Source of the DNA: Ahaetulla prasina
Taxonomy: Eukaryota > Chordata > Lepidosauria > Squamata > Colubridae
Reading direction: 5' to 3'
DNA: 64,000 bases
Assembly: GCF_028640845.1 (NCBI RefSeq)
Contig: NC_080540.1
Location: forward strand, 160,292,438-160,356,437
The position numbers were made by a program, and so were the translations under genes. Below, piece by piece: positions 55,786 to 64,000 of this stretch. The notes beneath the pieces are model-generated. The model worked only from the letters and a program-made list of their open reading frames with translations, made no database searches and was not told the DNA's origin. The first letter of the stretch is position 1. Every line of letters starts with the position of its first letter.

Positions 55786-56598
55786 ACGGTTTTGGAAAAA
55801 ATAGGCAGGTGACAAATGTTAGGTAAATATGGCTTTAGCTTAGAAATACATGAAGACTCAGGGAAGAAAACCCTCAAGACTGCCCTCATATCAACACTCT
55901 AGTATAAGAGGGAACGAAGGAGAAAACCTATTAGGTCTTCAAGATTCTGTTATTGTAGCCTAAATCAATAAAGGTCTAGCATTACTATTTTCTCAGTTAT
56001 TTTGCCTTGGATTGCTGACCCCTACAAAGCTCTACATGGTACGGGACTGGATTTTTTGTGGGACTGCCTTTCTCTGATTATCTGCCAACTCCTTCCCCTT
56101 GGAATTACGTCTCCCCACCCACCAAAATACAGATGGTCTTGACCTTGCTCATTTTTGAAAGACATTACAAATTTGGTTCTTCTCGCAAATCCCCATGGTG
56201 TGCGGCCAGAATGACAGGAGATCCTCCATCCCTTAACTATTGTTGTACTTTTAATTGTACAATAATTGAATTTTTTGTTGTTGTTTTGATAGATGTATGC
56301 TGGCCAAAGTCATGTTTAAGTGAGTTTGGCAGGTATACAAACTAATTTTTGTTCTTTATTCTTGACCAATTGAATCATTTGGTCACTACCAGAATATACT
56401 AAAGGATCGTGCCTCTCTATTTTACAATTGTCCAGAATGAACTCAAAGAAAGCCATCAGTAAGTCACTCCTGTAGCCCAGCAACCATTAGCCCTGTTCCT
56501 ACTATCCATGAAATAAGGAAGGCCAGGCTTTCAAGGATGCTGCATAAATCCTGGTATATGATATGTCTGATCTGGAACTTGGAATAAGGAAGGCACTA
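55786..56598. other. MARCHF9 intron 1; faint L2-like trace at about 56025-56110
   Basis: AAGCTCTACATGGTACGGGA could be an old copy of the L2 KALHGxGP segment. Nothing else was recognised. Confidence 0.3.
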
Positions 56599-56599
56599 G

Positions 56600-56686
<87 letters not shown>

Positions 56687-56690
56687 TAAT
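56599..56690 (+). repeat. (AAT)n microsatellite
   Basis: About 29 AAT units, uninterrupted until the last few bases. Confidence 0.95.
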
Positions 56691-56694
56691 ACTA

Positions 56695-57060
56695 GAGCAA
56701 CTAATAGATTTAAACTTAATGTCAACCGCTTTAATCTAGATTGCAGAAAATACGACTTCTGTAACAGAATCATCAGTGCTTGGAATACTTTACCTGACTG
56801 TGGTCTCTTCCCATAATCCTAAAAGTTTTATCCAAAAACTGTCTACTATTGACCTCACCCCATTCCTAAGAGGACCATAAGGGGCGTACATAAGCGCACA
56901 AACGTGCCTACCGTTCCTGTCCTATTGTTTTTCTTTTCTTCTTCCTATATATATGCTTTTACCTCCTTATATTTACTCATATATGTGTTTATATACTATA
57001 TAATCTTTTGTATGATACCTACATATATTGTTGTGACAAAAATAAATAAATAAATAAATA
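56695..57060 (+). mobile_element. CR1-like LINE 3' end
   Basis: A short broken frame (IISAWNTLPDCG) and the tail GTGCCTACCGTTCCTGTCCT to TTGTGACAAAAATAAATAAA. The same tail is nested in the MITE at 37703. Confidence 0.7.
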
Positions 57061-57072
57061 GATCACATAGAA

Positions 57073-57430
57073 CCGCGATGACGAACCTATGGGATGTGTG
57101 TTGGAAGTGGCACACAGAGCCATCTCTCCGGGCAAGCCAGTCGTCACTCGTTGCTCTTCTGATTTCTGGCATGCACATGCACACCAGCCAGCTGGTCAAT
57201 GCACATGCATGTGCATGCGTGCCAGAAACCAGAAGACCAGGTGACCAGTGCGCATGTGCACACCGGAAACTGGAAGCTCAGGTTCCCAGCGCATGCACGC
57301 ATGCATGCCAGGGAACTGCTCTCCCATGCACGTGCGCCAGGAAGCTGCTCTTCCACTTCCCAGTGCTCCCCCCTGCGCATGGGTGTGCTCCCGTTTCGGC
57401 ACTCGGTGCTGAAAACGTTCACCAACACTG
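57073..57430. mobile_element. hAT-type MITE (GATGGCGAACCTATGGCAC family)
   Basis: CCGCGATGACGAACCTATGG start and CGTTCACCAACACTG end, with a perfect ACATAGAA duplication (57065-57072, 57431-57438). GC-rich, GCATGC-alternating interior. It lies right behind the CR1 tail. Confidence 0.88.
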
Positions 57431-57438
57431 ACATAGAA

Positions 57439-58459
57439 GCTTAATCATGCGCATTTTTGAATGCACAGTTCAGAATTGATTGGAACGTTGGAAGGCTAAG
57501 GTAGCATTGTCCTGACCTTACAGAACAGCTGAATCTCAGCATAACTAGAAGTAGCCCGAAGTTCAGAGTAACCTATGCCTTCCAACAGGTTGTTCTCACT
57601 TGTTACCCAGCAACTATGGCTTCACTCTACCCAACAATAGGGCCCGAGTTGAGAGGGGCATGAGGCTTTCTTCCCACAGCACCTGCCACCATGATTGTAC
57701 AGCGGAATCGTACGAGTATAGCTATTGTCATCTAAATAAGTCTTAACTACTTCTCTTGAGGCTGAGGGCAATCTGCATCTAATAAAATCAAATTTAATTA
57801 AATGGGAAAGTCAAATGTTACAGTGCAATTTTCATAATTATTCCGCTCATGTCAGGGTTGGTTGCAGAATCCGACAGACAAAAAAACCCACAACCTCTCG
57901 GCATTCCCCTCCTGCCTCTTAACACTCAAACCATTAAAGCCTCCGATACAAATCCTAAAGACACCGAGCCTTTTCACACATTCCTAAGCGGTAAAACTCC
58001 AGTTTGTTCCTAAAAATATACCTGACAAGCAGCTGCAGATATCTCTCTGGCTTCCTAATGAATGTATGTTTGCAAACAAGTTTGCCCCTATTTGTTTTTT
58101 CACACTTTTTGTTTCCCCAAGGAAACATCAACGAGAGCCTTTTCCACCTGGCACCTTGTAGATGTGTCAGAACTGCAAACTCCCAAATTCATAGCCAGCC
58201 CGCCCGCCCAAGGCACAGACTGTTACTAAGATGATTAACTTGTGTCTCAGCTTCATACATTTCAGTTGCGCTGATGGTGCTGGCTGTGCTCGTGTAAAGG
58301 AGTGTTACTATTAGAAGTGTGTAGAGGGTTTTCCCCCTCCCACCCATTCTGTTGGGTGAAAATCTGTTCTGAATCCCTTAGTTCCATCTCAGGTGTTGAA
58401 CTTCTATCCACCGAAAACGCCTCCCCTGTAGAAAACAGGAAAGCAGGGAGAATAAACGT
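57439..58459. other. MARCHF9 intron 1, nothing recognised
   Basis: No MARCHF9 exon-1-like GC-rich block and no clear repeat. Confidence 0.4.
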
Positions 58460-58860
58460 CCCAAAGGTGCTTTTTTTTCAAGGGGCAATTGGACTTTCTG
58501 ATTTTCCTTTGAAGACGTTTTCTCATCCAAAAAGCTTCTTCAGCTCTGAAGGGCCGTGGTAGCTCAGGCTGGTAAGAAGCCTGTTATTAGAACACAGCAG
58601 CCTGCAATTACTGCAGGTTCAAGCCCGGCCCAAGGTTGACTCAGCCTTCCATCCTTTATAAGGTAGGTAAAATGAGGACCCAGATTGTTGGGGGGGCAAT
58701 AAGTTGACTTTGTAAATATACAAATAGAATGAGACTATTGCCTTATACACTGTAAGCCGCCCTGAGTCTTCGGAGAGGGGCGGGATATAAATGTAAATTA
58801 AAAAAAAAAAAGAAGTGAAACGTCTTCAAAGGAAAACCAGAAAGTCTCTTCAGAAAGGGG
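58460..58860. mobile_element. Foldback element split by a SINE
   Basis: The left arm (about 58490-58530, GACTTTCTGATTTTCCTTTG) is inverted relative to the right arm at 58820-58850 (CAAAGGAAAACCAGAAAGTC). The CTGAAG end of the left half and AAGTGAAACGTC of the right half bracket a SINE (58551-58811). Confidence 0.65.
58551..58811 (+). mobile_element. tRNA-derived SINE with L2-type tail
   Basis: Head GGCCGTGGTAGCTCAGGCTG (A box) and GCAGGTTCAAGCCC (B box). The tail AAGCCGCCCTGAGTCTTCGG is shared with the L2 LINEs, followed by poly(A). This is the usual arrangement of a SINE riding on L2 enzymes. Confidence 0.8.
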
Positions 58861-59265
58861 ACAACCATGACCTGGATGGCTGAGACTCTCCATAGACATT
58901 CAGGGAGACTATACTTCTTCCTAATATGGAATCCTTTACAAGCACATAAACATATGAAGAACAGTTGCGGGAACTGCGTGTGTCTACTTTTATGGAAAGA
59001 AAGACCGGGGAGTGACATGATAGCAGTGTTCCTATATCCAAGGGGCTGCCAAAAAGAAGACCTATATTCTCCAAAGCACCTGAAGGAAGGACAAGAATCA
59101 AAGGATGGAATCTAATCAAGGAGAGAAGCAACCTAGAACTAAGGAGAAATTTCCTGACACTGAGAACAATTAATCAGTAGAACGACTTGCCTCTAGAAGT
59201 TGTGGGTGCTCCAATACAGTTTTTAAGAAGAGATTGGGCAACCATTTGTCTGAAATGGTATAGGG

Positions 59266-60323
59266 CCATGATGGTGAACCTATTGTCGTGTCCCACTCCT
59301 CCGCTGACGGCCGGGTCAGGGAAATCCGAATCAGGCGTGCCTCTGCAGCTCTGCCAAAGTCCTAGCAAAGTCCTCAGGGCAGGCAGGAGACCAGAAAGTG
59401 ACTTCAGCAAGATATGTTTAGACTTTGCCTGACTCAGAGAATGCCAGAAAGCAGATCCTTTATATAGGCCATGGGGTGTGGCTCTATGACTCAGCACTTA
59501 TCCAGGCCTGCCCCTCCCTTCCTTCTGTTGCCTCCGCCTATCAAGTCTTCTGACGCGAGGGTCACATCAGTCTGCAGCTGTTGGTAATTGACCTCCCTCA
59601 GGCTCACATGCTGTGGAGGAGGGAGAAGGGTCTAGTTGCTCCATTTGCCTGGGCATGGAGCCAGAGCTGGGGGCTGGAGATACTTCCTCCTCTTCAGCCT
59701 GTCTGGGCATGGAGCCAGGGCTGGGGCCGGGAGGTATACTAGGACATTCCTCCGTGTTCGGAAGCAGATAAAAAGGCCCCAGCTGTGGTGAGATCGGACG
59801 AGACACAACACCTATGGCACGCTATCAGCACCAGCCAGCTGATTTTCGGGCCTTCTGAGCCCATCAGAAGTATGGAAACAGGCTGTTTTCTGCCTACAGA
59901 GGGCCTCGGGGGGTGGTGGGGAAGGCCCGTTTTTCTCTCTCACCTGGCTCCAGAGCCTCTCTAAGGAGTCTGGGGAGGGCAAAAACAACCTTCCCCACCG
60001 CCGGAAGTCCTCCAGAGGCCAAAAATGGACCATTTGCCAACTTTTGGTCCTACCGGAAGTTGGCAAATGGGCTGTTTCTGGCATCTGGAGGGCCTTTGGG
60101 GGGTGGGGAAGGTCATTTTCACCCTCCCCAGACTCCTAGAAAGGCTCTGGAGCCAGGGGAGAGAGAAAAACGAGCCTACCGGGGCATCCTGTGCCAGGAG
60201 TGGGGGGAGTGTCATAGATACATGTGTGGGGCGGGGTGCATAGAATTATGGGTGTGGCCACACATATGCGCAACCCCCCCCCTCCCTCCTGGCACGCGAT
60301 GGCAAAAAGGTTAGCCCTCACTG
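59266..60323. mobile_element. hAT-type MITE inside CR1, itself holding a solo LTR
   Basis: CCATGATGGTGAACC start and GGTTAGCCCTCACTG end, with a perfect 8-bp duplication GTATAGGG (59258-59265, 60324-60331). Without the LTR it is about 526 bp. Its interior has inverted GC-rich blocks (CCAACTTTTGGTCCTACCGG and TTGGCAAATGG). Confidence 0.9.
59284..59810 (-). mobile_element. Solo LTR, 527 bp
   Basis: TGTCGTGTCCCACTCC to GACACAACA with a perfect CCTAT duplication (59279-59283, 59811-59815) made from the host MITE's own sequence. Near-identical to 48996-49525. TATA-like TATATAAAGGA on the minus strand. No internal region. Confidence 0.93.
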
Positions 60324-60410
60324 GTATAGGGTTTCCTACCTATACCAGCAGGTTGGACTAGAAAACCTCCAAGGTCCCTTCCAACTCTGTTACTCTATAT
60401 TTCTGTAACC

Positions 60411-60872
60411 AAAACTGCAGATGGTCACTAAATGGCAGCAATCAGACAAAGAAATGTTGGTTAACTAGAATTTGGCAACCCAAATCACATTCTTATGACA
60501 GTGGTAGATCAGCATAAGGCAACCCAAATCCGATAACAGTGATTCAAAGTGACAATAAAGTTATTCTAAGTCTAAGCTTAAAATAGGCATATGGGAGCTG
60601 TTCTCTTGAAGGTTGGTATGTGCTGCTGCTAAGGCATTGCACAGAGGCTATATTTGAACTCTAACCCTGCCTTTCATTTATTCAGGTTTGGTGATCGTTT
60701 TCTTTAATTGGGATAAAATTAAAGCTCTCGCCTATAGCAGAGGTGAACATTTTTGTGCAATAGGGCTCAAAACTATGTGAACATGGATTTATCTTTACCT
60801 GCACATAATTACGCGTATTTGCCTACAGTTACAAAAAAAATGTAAGCAGGCAGGGGGAAAAATGGCAAGTAA
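60411..60872. other. MARCHF9 intron 1, nothing recognised
   Basis: No gene or clear repeat. Confidence 0.35.
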
Positions 60873-60874
60873 TA

Positions 60875-61659
60875 GAGATAGTCCTCAACTTACAACAGAT
60901 CATTTAGTGACTGTTCAAAGTTACAACGGCACTGAAAAAACCCCCCACTTATGACCATGTTTCACATTTATGACCGTTGCAGCATCCCCATGGTCATGAG
61001 GATTTACACCCGGACGCTTGACAACTGGTTCATATTCATGACGGTTGCAATGTCCCGGGTGTCAGCCCTGGAGGCCATCTTTTTCTTTGGCTCTTCAGGG
61101 ATGCCACACTTAGTGCTGTGGGAAACTGGGAGGGGGGAATTGCATAGAACGGTGGAGATATTTAGCCATAATAACACTCCTTTCTCTGGGAGTCAAGGAC
61201 ATCTTGCCCTGCATCTCGAGTGGTGTGACTAGGAGGCATCTCCAGTTGAGACGGTGCAATGATTGGACCATGTGATGGACATGTGGATGCAGGGGAAAGA
61301 GACTTGGACTCTCTTTTGGATGGGGAAAACCTGGAAGCTTTCAGATTCGGGTTTTCCCAGATGTACCAATATGACATCTCTAATAAAATGGAACTTTGAG
61401 GAATTTCTGGCCTCAGGATCTTCTTTCGTTGGGGGTGTTACTTGGAACTCTGACACCGGGTTCACGTGATTATCTCTTCTGACCATCTGACAAGTAAAAT
61501 CAATGGGGAAGCCATTGTTACTGATTTAACAACCACGGCGATTCACTTAACAAATGTGGCAAGGAAAGTCATAAAATGGAGCAAATCTCACTTAACAAAT
61601 GTCTCACTTAGCAACATAAATGTTGGGCTCTATTGTGGTTGTACGTCAAGGACTGACTG
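60875..61659. mobile_element. TA-type MITE with a nested solo LTR
   Basis: GAGATAGTCCTCAACTTACA start and CGTCAAGGACTGACTG end, TA on both sides. 60875-61059 and 61456-61659 rejoin across the LTR. Confidence 0.85.
61060..61455. mobile_element. Solo LTR of a second family, 396 bp
   Basis: TGTCAGCCCTGG to GGAACTCTGACA, with a perfect CCGGG duplication (61055-61059, 61456-61460). It contains TAATAAAATGG at about 61380, which suggests plus sense. No sequence resemblance to the 518-530-bp LTR family here. Confidence 0.88.
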
Positions 61660-61764
61660 TAATGTTTTGGGTTCTCACCAGCTCTCCTAAGCAATAAAGA
61701 GAATTTAAGACAGTTTGTAACATAGTTTTTTTGCTAAGGAAAGGGAGAATTAGAACTCAATAAT

Positions 61765-61768
<4 letters not shown>

Positions 61769-61860
<92 letters not shown>
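61769..61860 (+). repeat. (AC)n then (AG)n microsatellite
   Basis: About 23 AC units, a short bridge, then about 17 AG units, abutting the next MITE. Confidence 0.95.
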
Positions 61861-61863
<3 letters not shown>

Positions 61864-61873
61864 CTATATAGGC

Positions 61874-62185
61874 CAGGAGTGTCAAACTCAAGGGCTGTGG
61901 CCTGGATCCGGCCTGTGAGGTGCTTAAATCTGGCCTGTGGGGCCGGTCTGGAAATAGCAATGGACCGGCCCACGGTGCCTCTAGCAGTCAAACGGGGTGC
62001 GCGATGGCTGCACATGCCCCCCCTGCACCCTATTTTCGGCCTGGATGGTCTCCTGGAGCATTCTGCCAGTCAAAACAGGGCACTGCAGGAGGCATCCTTC
62101 CCATCTCCCCCCCTGCCCACCGGACGGCCCACAGAGAACTACAATGCTGATCCAGCCCTCGCAGAAATCCAGTTTGGCACCCCTG
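61874..62185. mobile_element. hAT-type MITE (CAGGGGTGTCAAACTC family)
   Basis: CAGGAGTGTCAAACTC start and CCAGTTTGGCACCCCTG end; flanks ATATAGGC / ATATAAGC match 7 of 8. Confidence 0.85.
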
Positions 62186-62193
62186 ATATAAGC

Positions 62194-63466
62194 TGAGAAA
62201 CAGGTATTTTGCAAAAAGCAGCAGGTATTATGCATCACTAGCCCCATGTAACATCAGGTTTGGCTGCCAAAGTTTTCTCCAACTCTACAAGCCAAACTGG
62301 CACTTCCATTCCCCCCCACCTCAATCTCGCTTTCCAAGAGACTGCAGTTCAAAATGGGCAAGCCAAATTCAGTCGCCTGCAGCGGGCTTATTTTTCAGTT
62401 CCATGGAACAGGCCATGAGCCACTCAAGACCGCTGCTGTCTACTCATGACCAAGCCACAAATGCAGAGCATCTTGACTCCCAGCAGCCTGTCTCCAGATT
62501 TTCACCGGGAAAGAAAGTGGCTTTCTTTCCCTAAAATGACTTTTGGTAACCCCTTCGTGGAAATACGTCTTGGCTCTCTCAAACATCATCGTCGGCAGCT
62601 GCCGATGAGTAGATGGCAAAGGATGCCTTTTGTGCATTTATATCTGTATGACGATTCACATCGATTGTTCGCGGAGCCCATTTTAAGCTGCGGAATCGCT
62701 GTGTGGTGATAACCACTTTGCTTAGCTATTTATGACATACTCGTAGGCTCTGGTGGTATAATGGGATCCATTTTACACTACAGGGAAAATTACCCCAATT
62801 GCTGTTACTACCAATTTCCACCAGTCTTCCACACTCCCCCTTAGTTTCAGCTTCTCAGTGCTCACGGACAGAGATGGGCCACCAGCCTCCTCCGTCTGCT
62901 AAATGCCAACTGGAATTTACCTGCCCCCAACGTGGGCTTACAAGGGAGATAGAAGCTCAAAACCACTGCCACCCCTCAGAGAAAGCATGTATGCCAGTTA
63001 ATGATACTTCTCACTAGCAACTTGTGCCCAGGATATATTTGCCAATTCGTGCCAGGAGCGTTATATCGGCATGGAGGGATATTGTAATCGGCGATTTCAC
63101 AGCTAGCTAATTCCTTTTGCTGCTGCCTTGTTCGCCCTCATTCCAGTGTGTGTGCGCTGCCTTTCTGTCACAAACACACATACACGCACCTTTACTGGGG
63201 GGGAAAAACTCAGGGCTGCTGAAAATAGAAAAGATCTGGAAATATGTCAAAGGCTCACAAGATGTGAGTATCCTTGCTGACCTGCTTAGTTCAGCTGCCC
63301 ACCTCAGCTTCTGTCTGTTATCATACCTAGGTGCTAAGGGTATATTAATCTATGGCATATCCAGGGACTTCTATGTTCAACCAAGGACCTTTAGCTCCTC
63401 AAACGTGAGAAGACCACGTTGGGTAAAAATAAAGCATGGACAATGCTGAGGACAGATGTCATGATG
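62194..63466. other. MARCHF9 intron 1, nothing recognised
   Basis: Searched on the minus strand for the expected exon 1 (a CxxC pair followed by an in-frame GT donor in a GC-rich setting); none was seen. Confidence 0.4.
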
Positions 63467-63474
63467 ACTTGAAG

Positions 63475-63576
63475 CAGGGGTCTCCAACCCTGGCAACTTT
63501 AAACCTGGCGGACTTCAACTCCCAGAATGGATTTGAAGTCCTCCAGGCTTAAAGTTACCGAGGTTGGAGACCCCTG
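63475..63576. mobile_element. Palindromic hAT-type MITE (CAGGGGTCTCCAACC family)
   Basis: 102 bp with a perfect ACTTGAAG duplication (63467-63474, 63577-63584). CAGGGGTCTCCAACCCTGGC start and GAGGTTGGAGACCCCTG end. Confidence 0.92.
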
Positions 63577-63701
63577 ACTTGAAGGATGCTGATCCATGTA
63601 GTCAAATCCTCTTCTCAGTTGAAAAATCGCTTGTTAGGCCAGAATTGCAAGTATCAAAGGCAAGAGAAAACACTAGAAGAGAATATTTGTAGCTCAGGGT
63701 T

Positions 63702-63800
63702 GAACTGTGGCGTCTTTGATGCTTTCTGAGCTTGGTTGTTTTCTTGCTAATGTTTCATTTCCCAACTAGGTAACGTCTTCAGTGTTGAAAGGCAGTGTGG
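63702..63800. mobile_element. Foldback or Penelope-like fragment
   Basis: GAGCTTGGTTGTTTTCTTGC, then, on the minus strand, CTGAAGA (63782-63776) with GTTACCTAGTTGGG and GAAAC. One arm only. Confidence 0.5.
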
Positions 63801-63873
63801 TCTGTTCTCAGAAAACAACACTCCCATCAAGACTGACAGGGCAAGCCATTAAACACAGAGAGCAAATCTTCTA

Positions 63874-63951
63874 CCGTGTTTCCCCCCAAAATAAGACCGG
63901 GTTTTATATTAATTTTTGTTCTAGCTAGGTCTTTTTTGGGGGGAAATACGG
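63874..63951. mobile_element. Short TA-flanked MITE (CCGTGTTTCCCC type)
   Basis: CCGTGTTTCCCCCCAAAATA and the inverted TTTTGGGGGGAAATACGG, TA on both sides. Short relative of 5133. Confidence 0.75.
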
Positions 63952-64000
63952 TACTAAACGCCTCCATCTGCTGGCGATCTCAACTGGGGCTTATTTTTGG

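Larger units (their letters stand above)
58867..60410 (+). mobile_element. CR1 LINE 3' part interrupted by a hAT element
   Basis: 58867-59265 and 60324-60410 rejoin into one CR1 end (AAATGGTATAGGG and then TTTCCTACC..GGTTGGACTAGAAAACCTCC) after removal of 59266-60323. Confidence 0.88.

Noticed and set aside
48996..59810. The two similar LTRs as the ends of one provirus
   Set aside because: Each has its own perfect duplication on both sides, and the DNA between them is MITEs, LINE ends and intron without gag or pol.
47863..64000. Search for MARCHF9 exon 1
   Set aside because: No minus-strand segment with the CxxC pair and an in-frame GT donor was seen; the exon is presumed beyond the window.
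1..64000. CRISPR array, phage or bacterial-type operon
   Set aside because: No regularly spaced repeats with unique spacers and no dense coding; all tandem repeats are eukaryotic microsatellites.

Overview
This is a vertebrate chromosome segment, most likely from a snake. The evidence is spliced host exons, a Sauria-type SINE, several tRNA-headed squamate SINEs, L2, CR1, R4 and L1 non-LTR retrotransposons, many hAT and Tc1/mariner-type MITEs, and CR1/L3 ('Snake1'-like) LINE ends that run straight into ATTCT (AATAG) microsatellites, a pattern described for snake genomes. The species cannot be named from the sequence alone.

Only two host genes are recognisable, both incomplete, and they converge tail to tail. 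At the left edge (133-2252, + strand) are the last three coding exons of CYP27B1, the mitochondrial P450 that 1-alpha-hydroxylates 25-hydroxyvitamin D. On the - strand (47862 down to 35553) are three exons of MARCHF9, a membrane RING-CH E3 ubiquitin ligase. They encode most of the RING-CH finger, both transmembrane helices and the cytosolic C-terminus. MARCHF9 exon 1 was not found and should lie beyond 64000. The same two genes are convergent neighbours in mammals, so this is conserved synteny. CDK4 would be expected past the right edge and METTL1 past the left.

The rest is intergenic or intronic DNA dominated by mobile elements. Between the genes (about 3.5-34.9 kb) lie a 5'-truncated L1 with a 17-bp target duplication (12899-14820), an L2 (28570-30466), a CR1/L3 copy with one in-frame stop and an AATAG tail (24316-25390), R4-type remnants and many MITEs. 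MARCHF9 introns 2 and 3 hold 11.6 kb, and intron 1 runs to the right edge and holds an L2, four LTR copies, hAT MITEs, CR1 and SINE copies.

The most informative structure is nesting. Insertions can be ordered by reading target-site duplications: hAT elements with 8-bp duplications, mariner-type elements at TA, solo LTRs with 5-bp duplications and TG...CA ends. Two stacks are clear: CR1 < hAT < solo LTR at 58.9-60.4 kb, and a TA-type MITE holding both a CR1/L3 LINE and a solo LTR at 24.26-26.23 kb. The least explained item is a near-perfect inverted repeat of about 120-bp arms at 46499-46770. Its arms carry a hammerhead-like CTGANGA...GAAAC core that recurs in several other dispersed inverted repeats here. 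No new gene system, CRISPR array, rRNA gene or functional tRNA gene was found.
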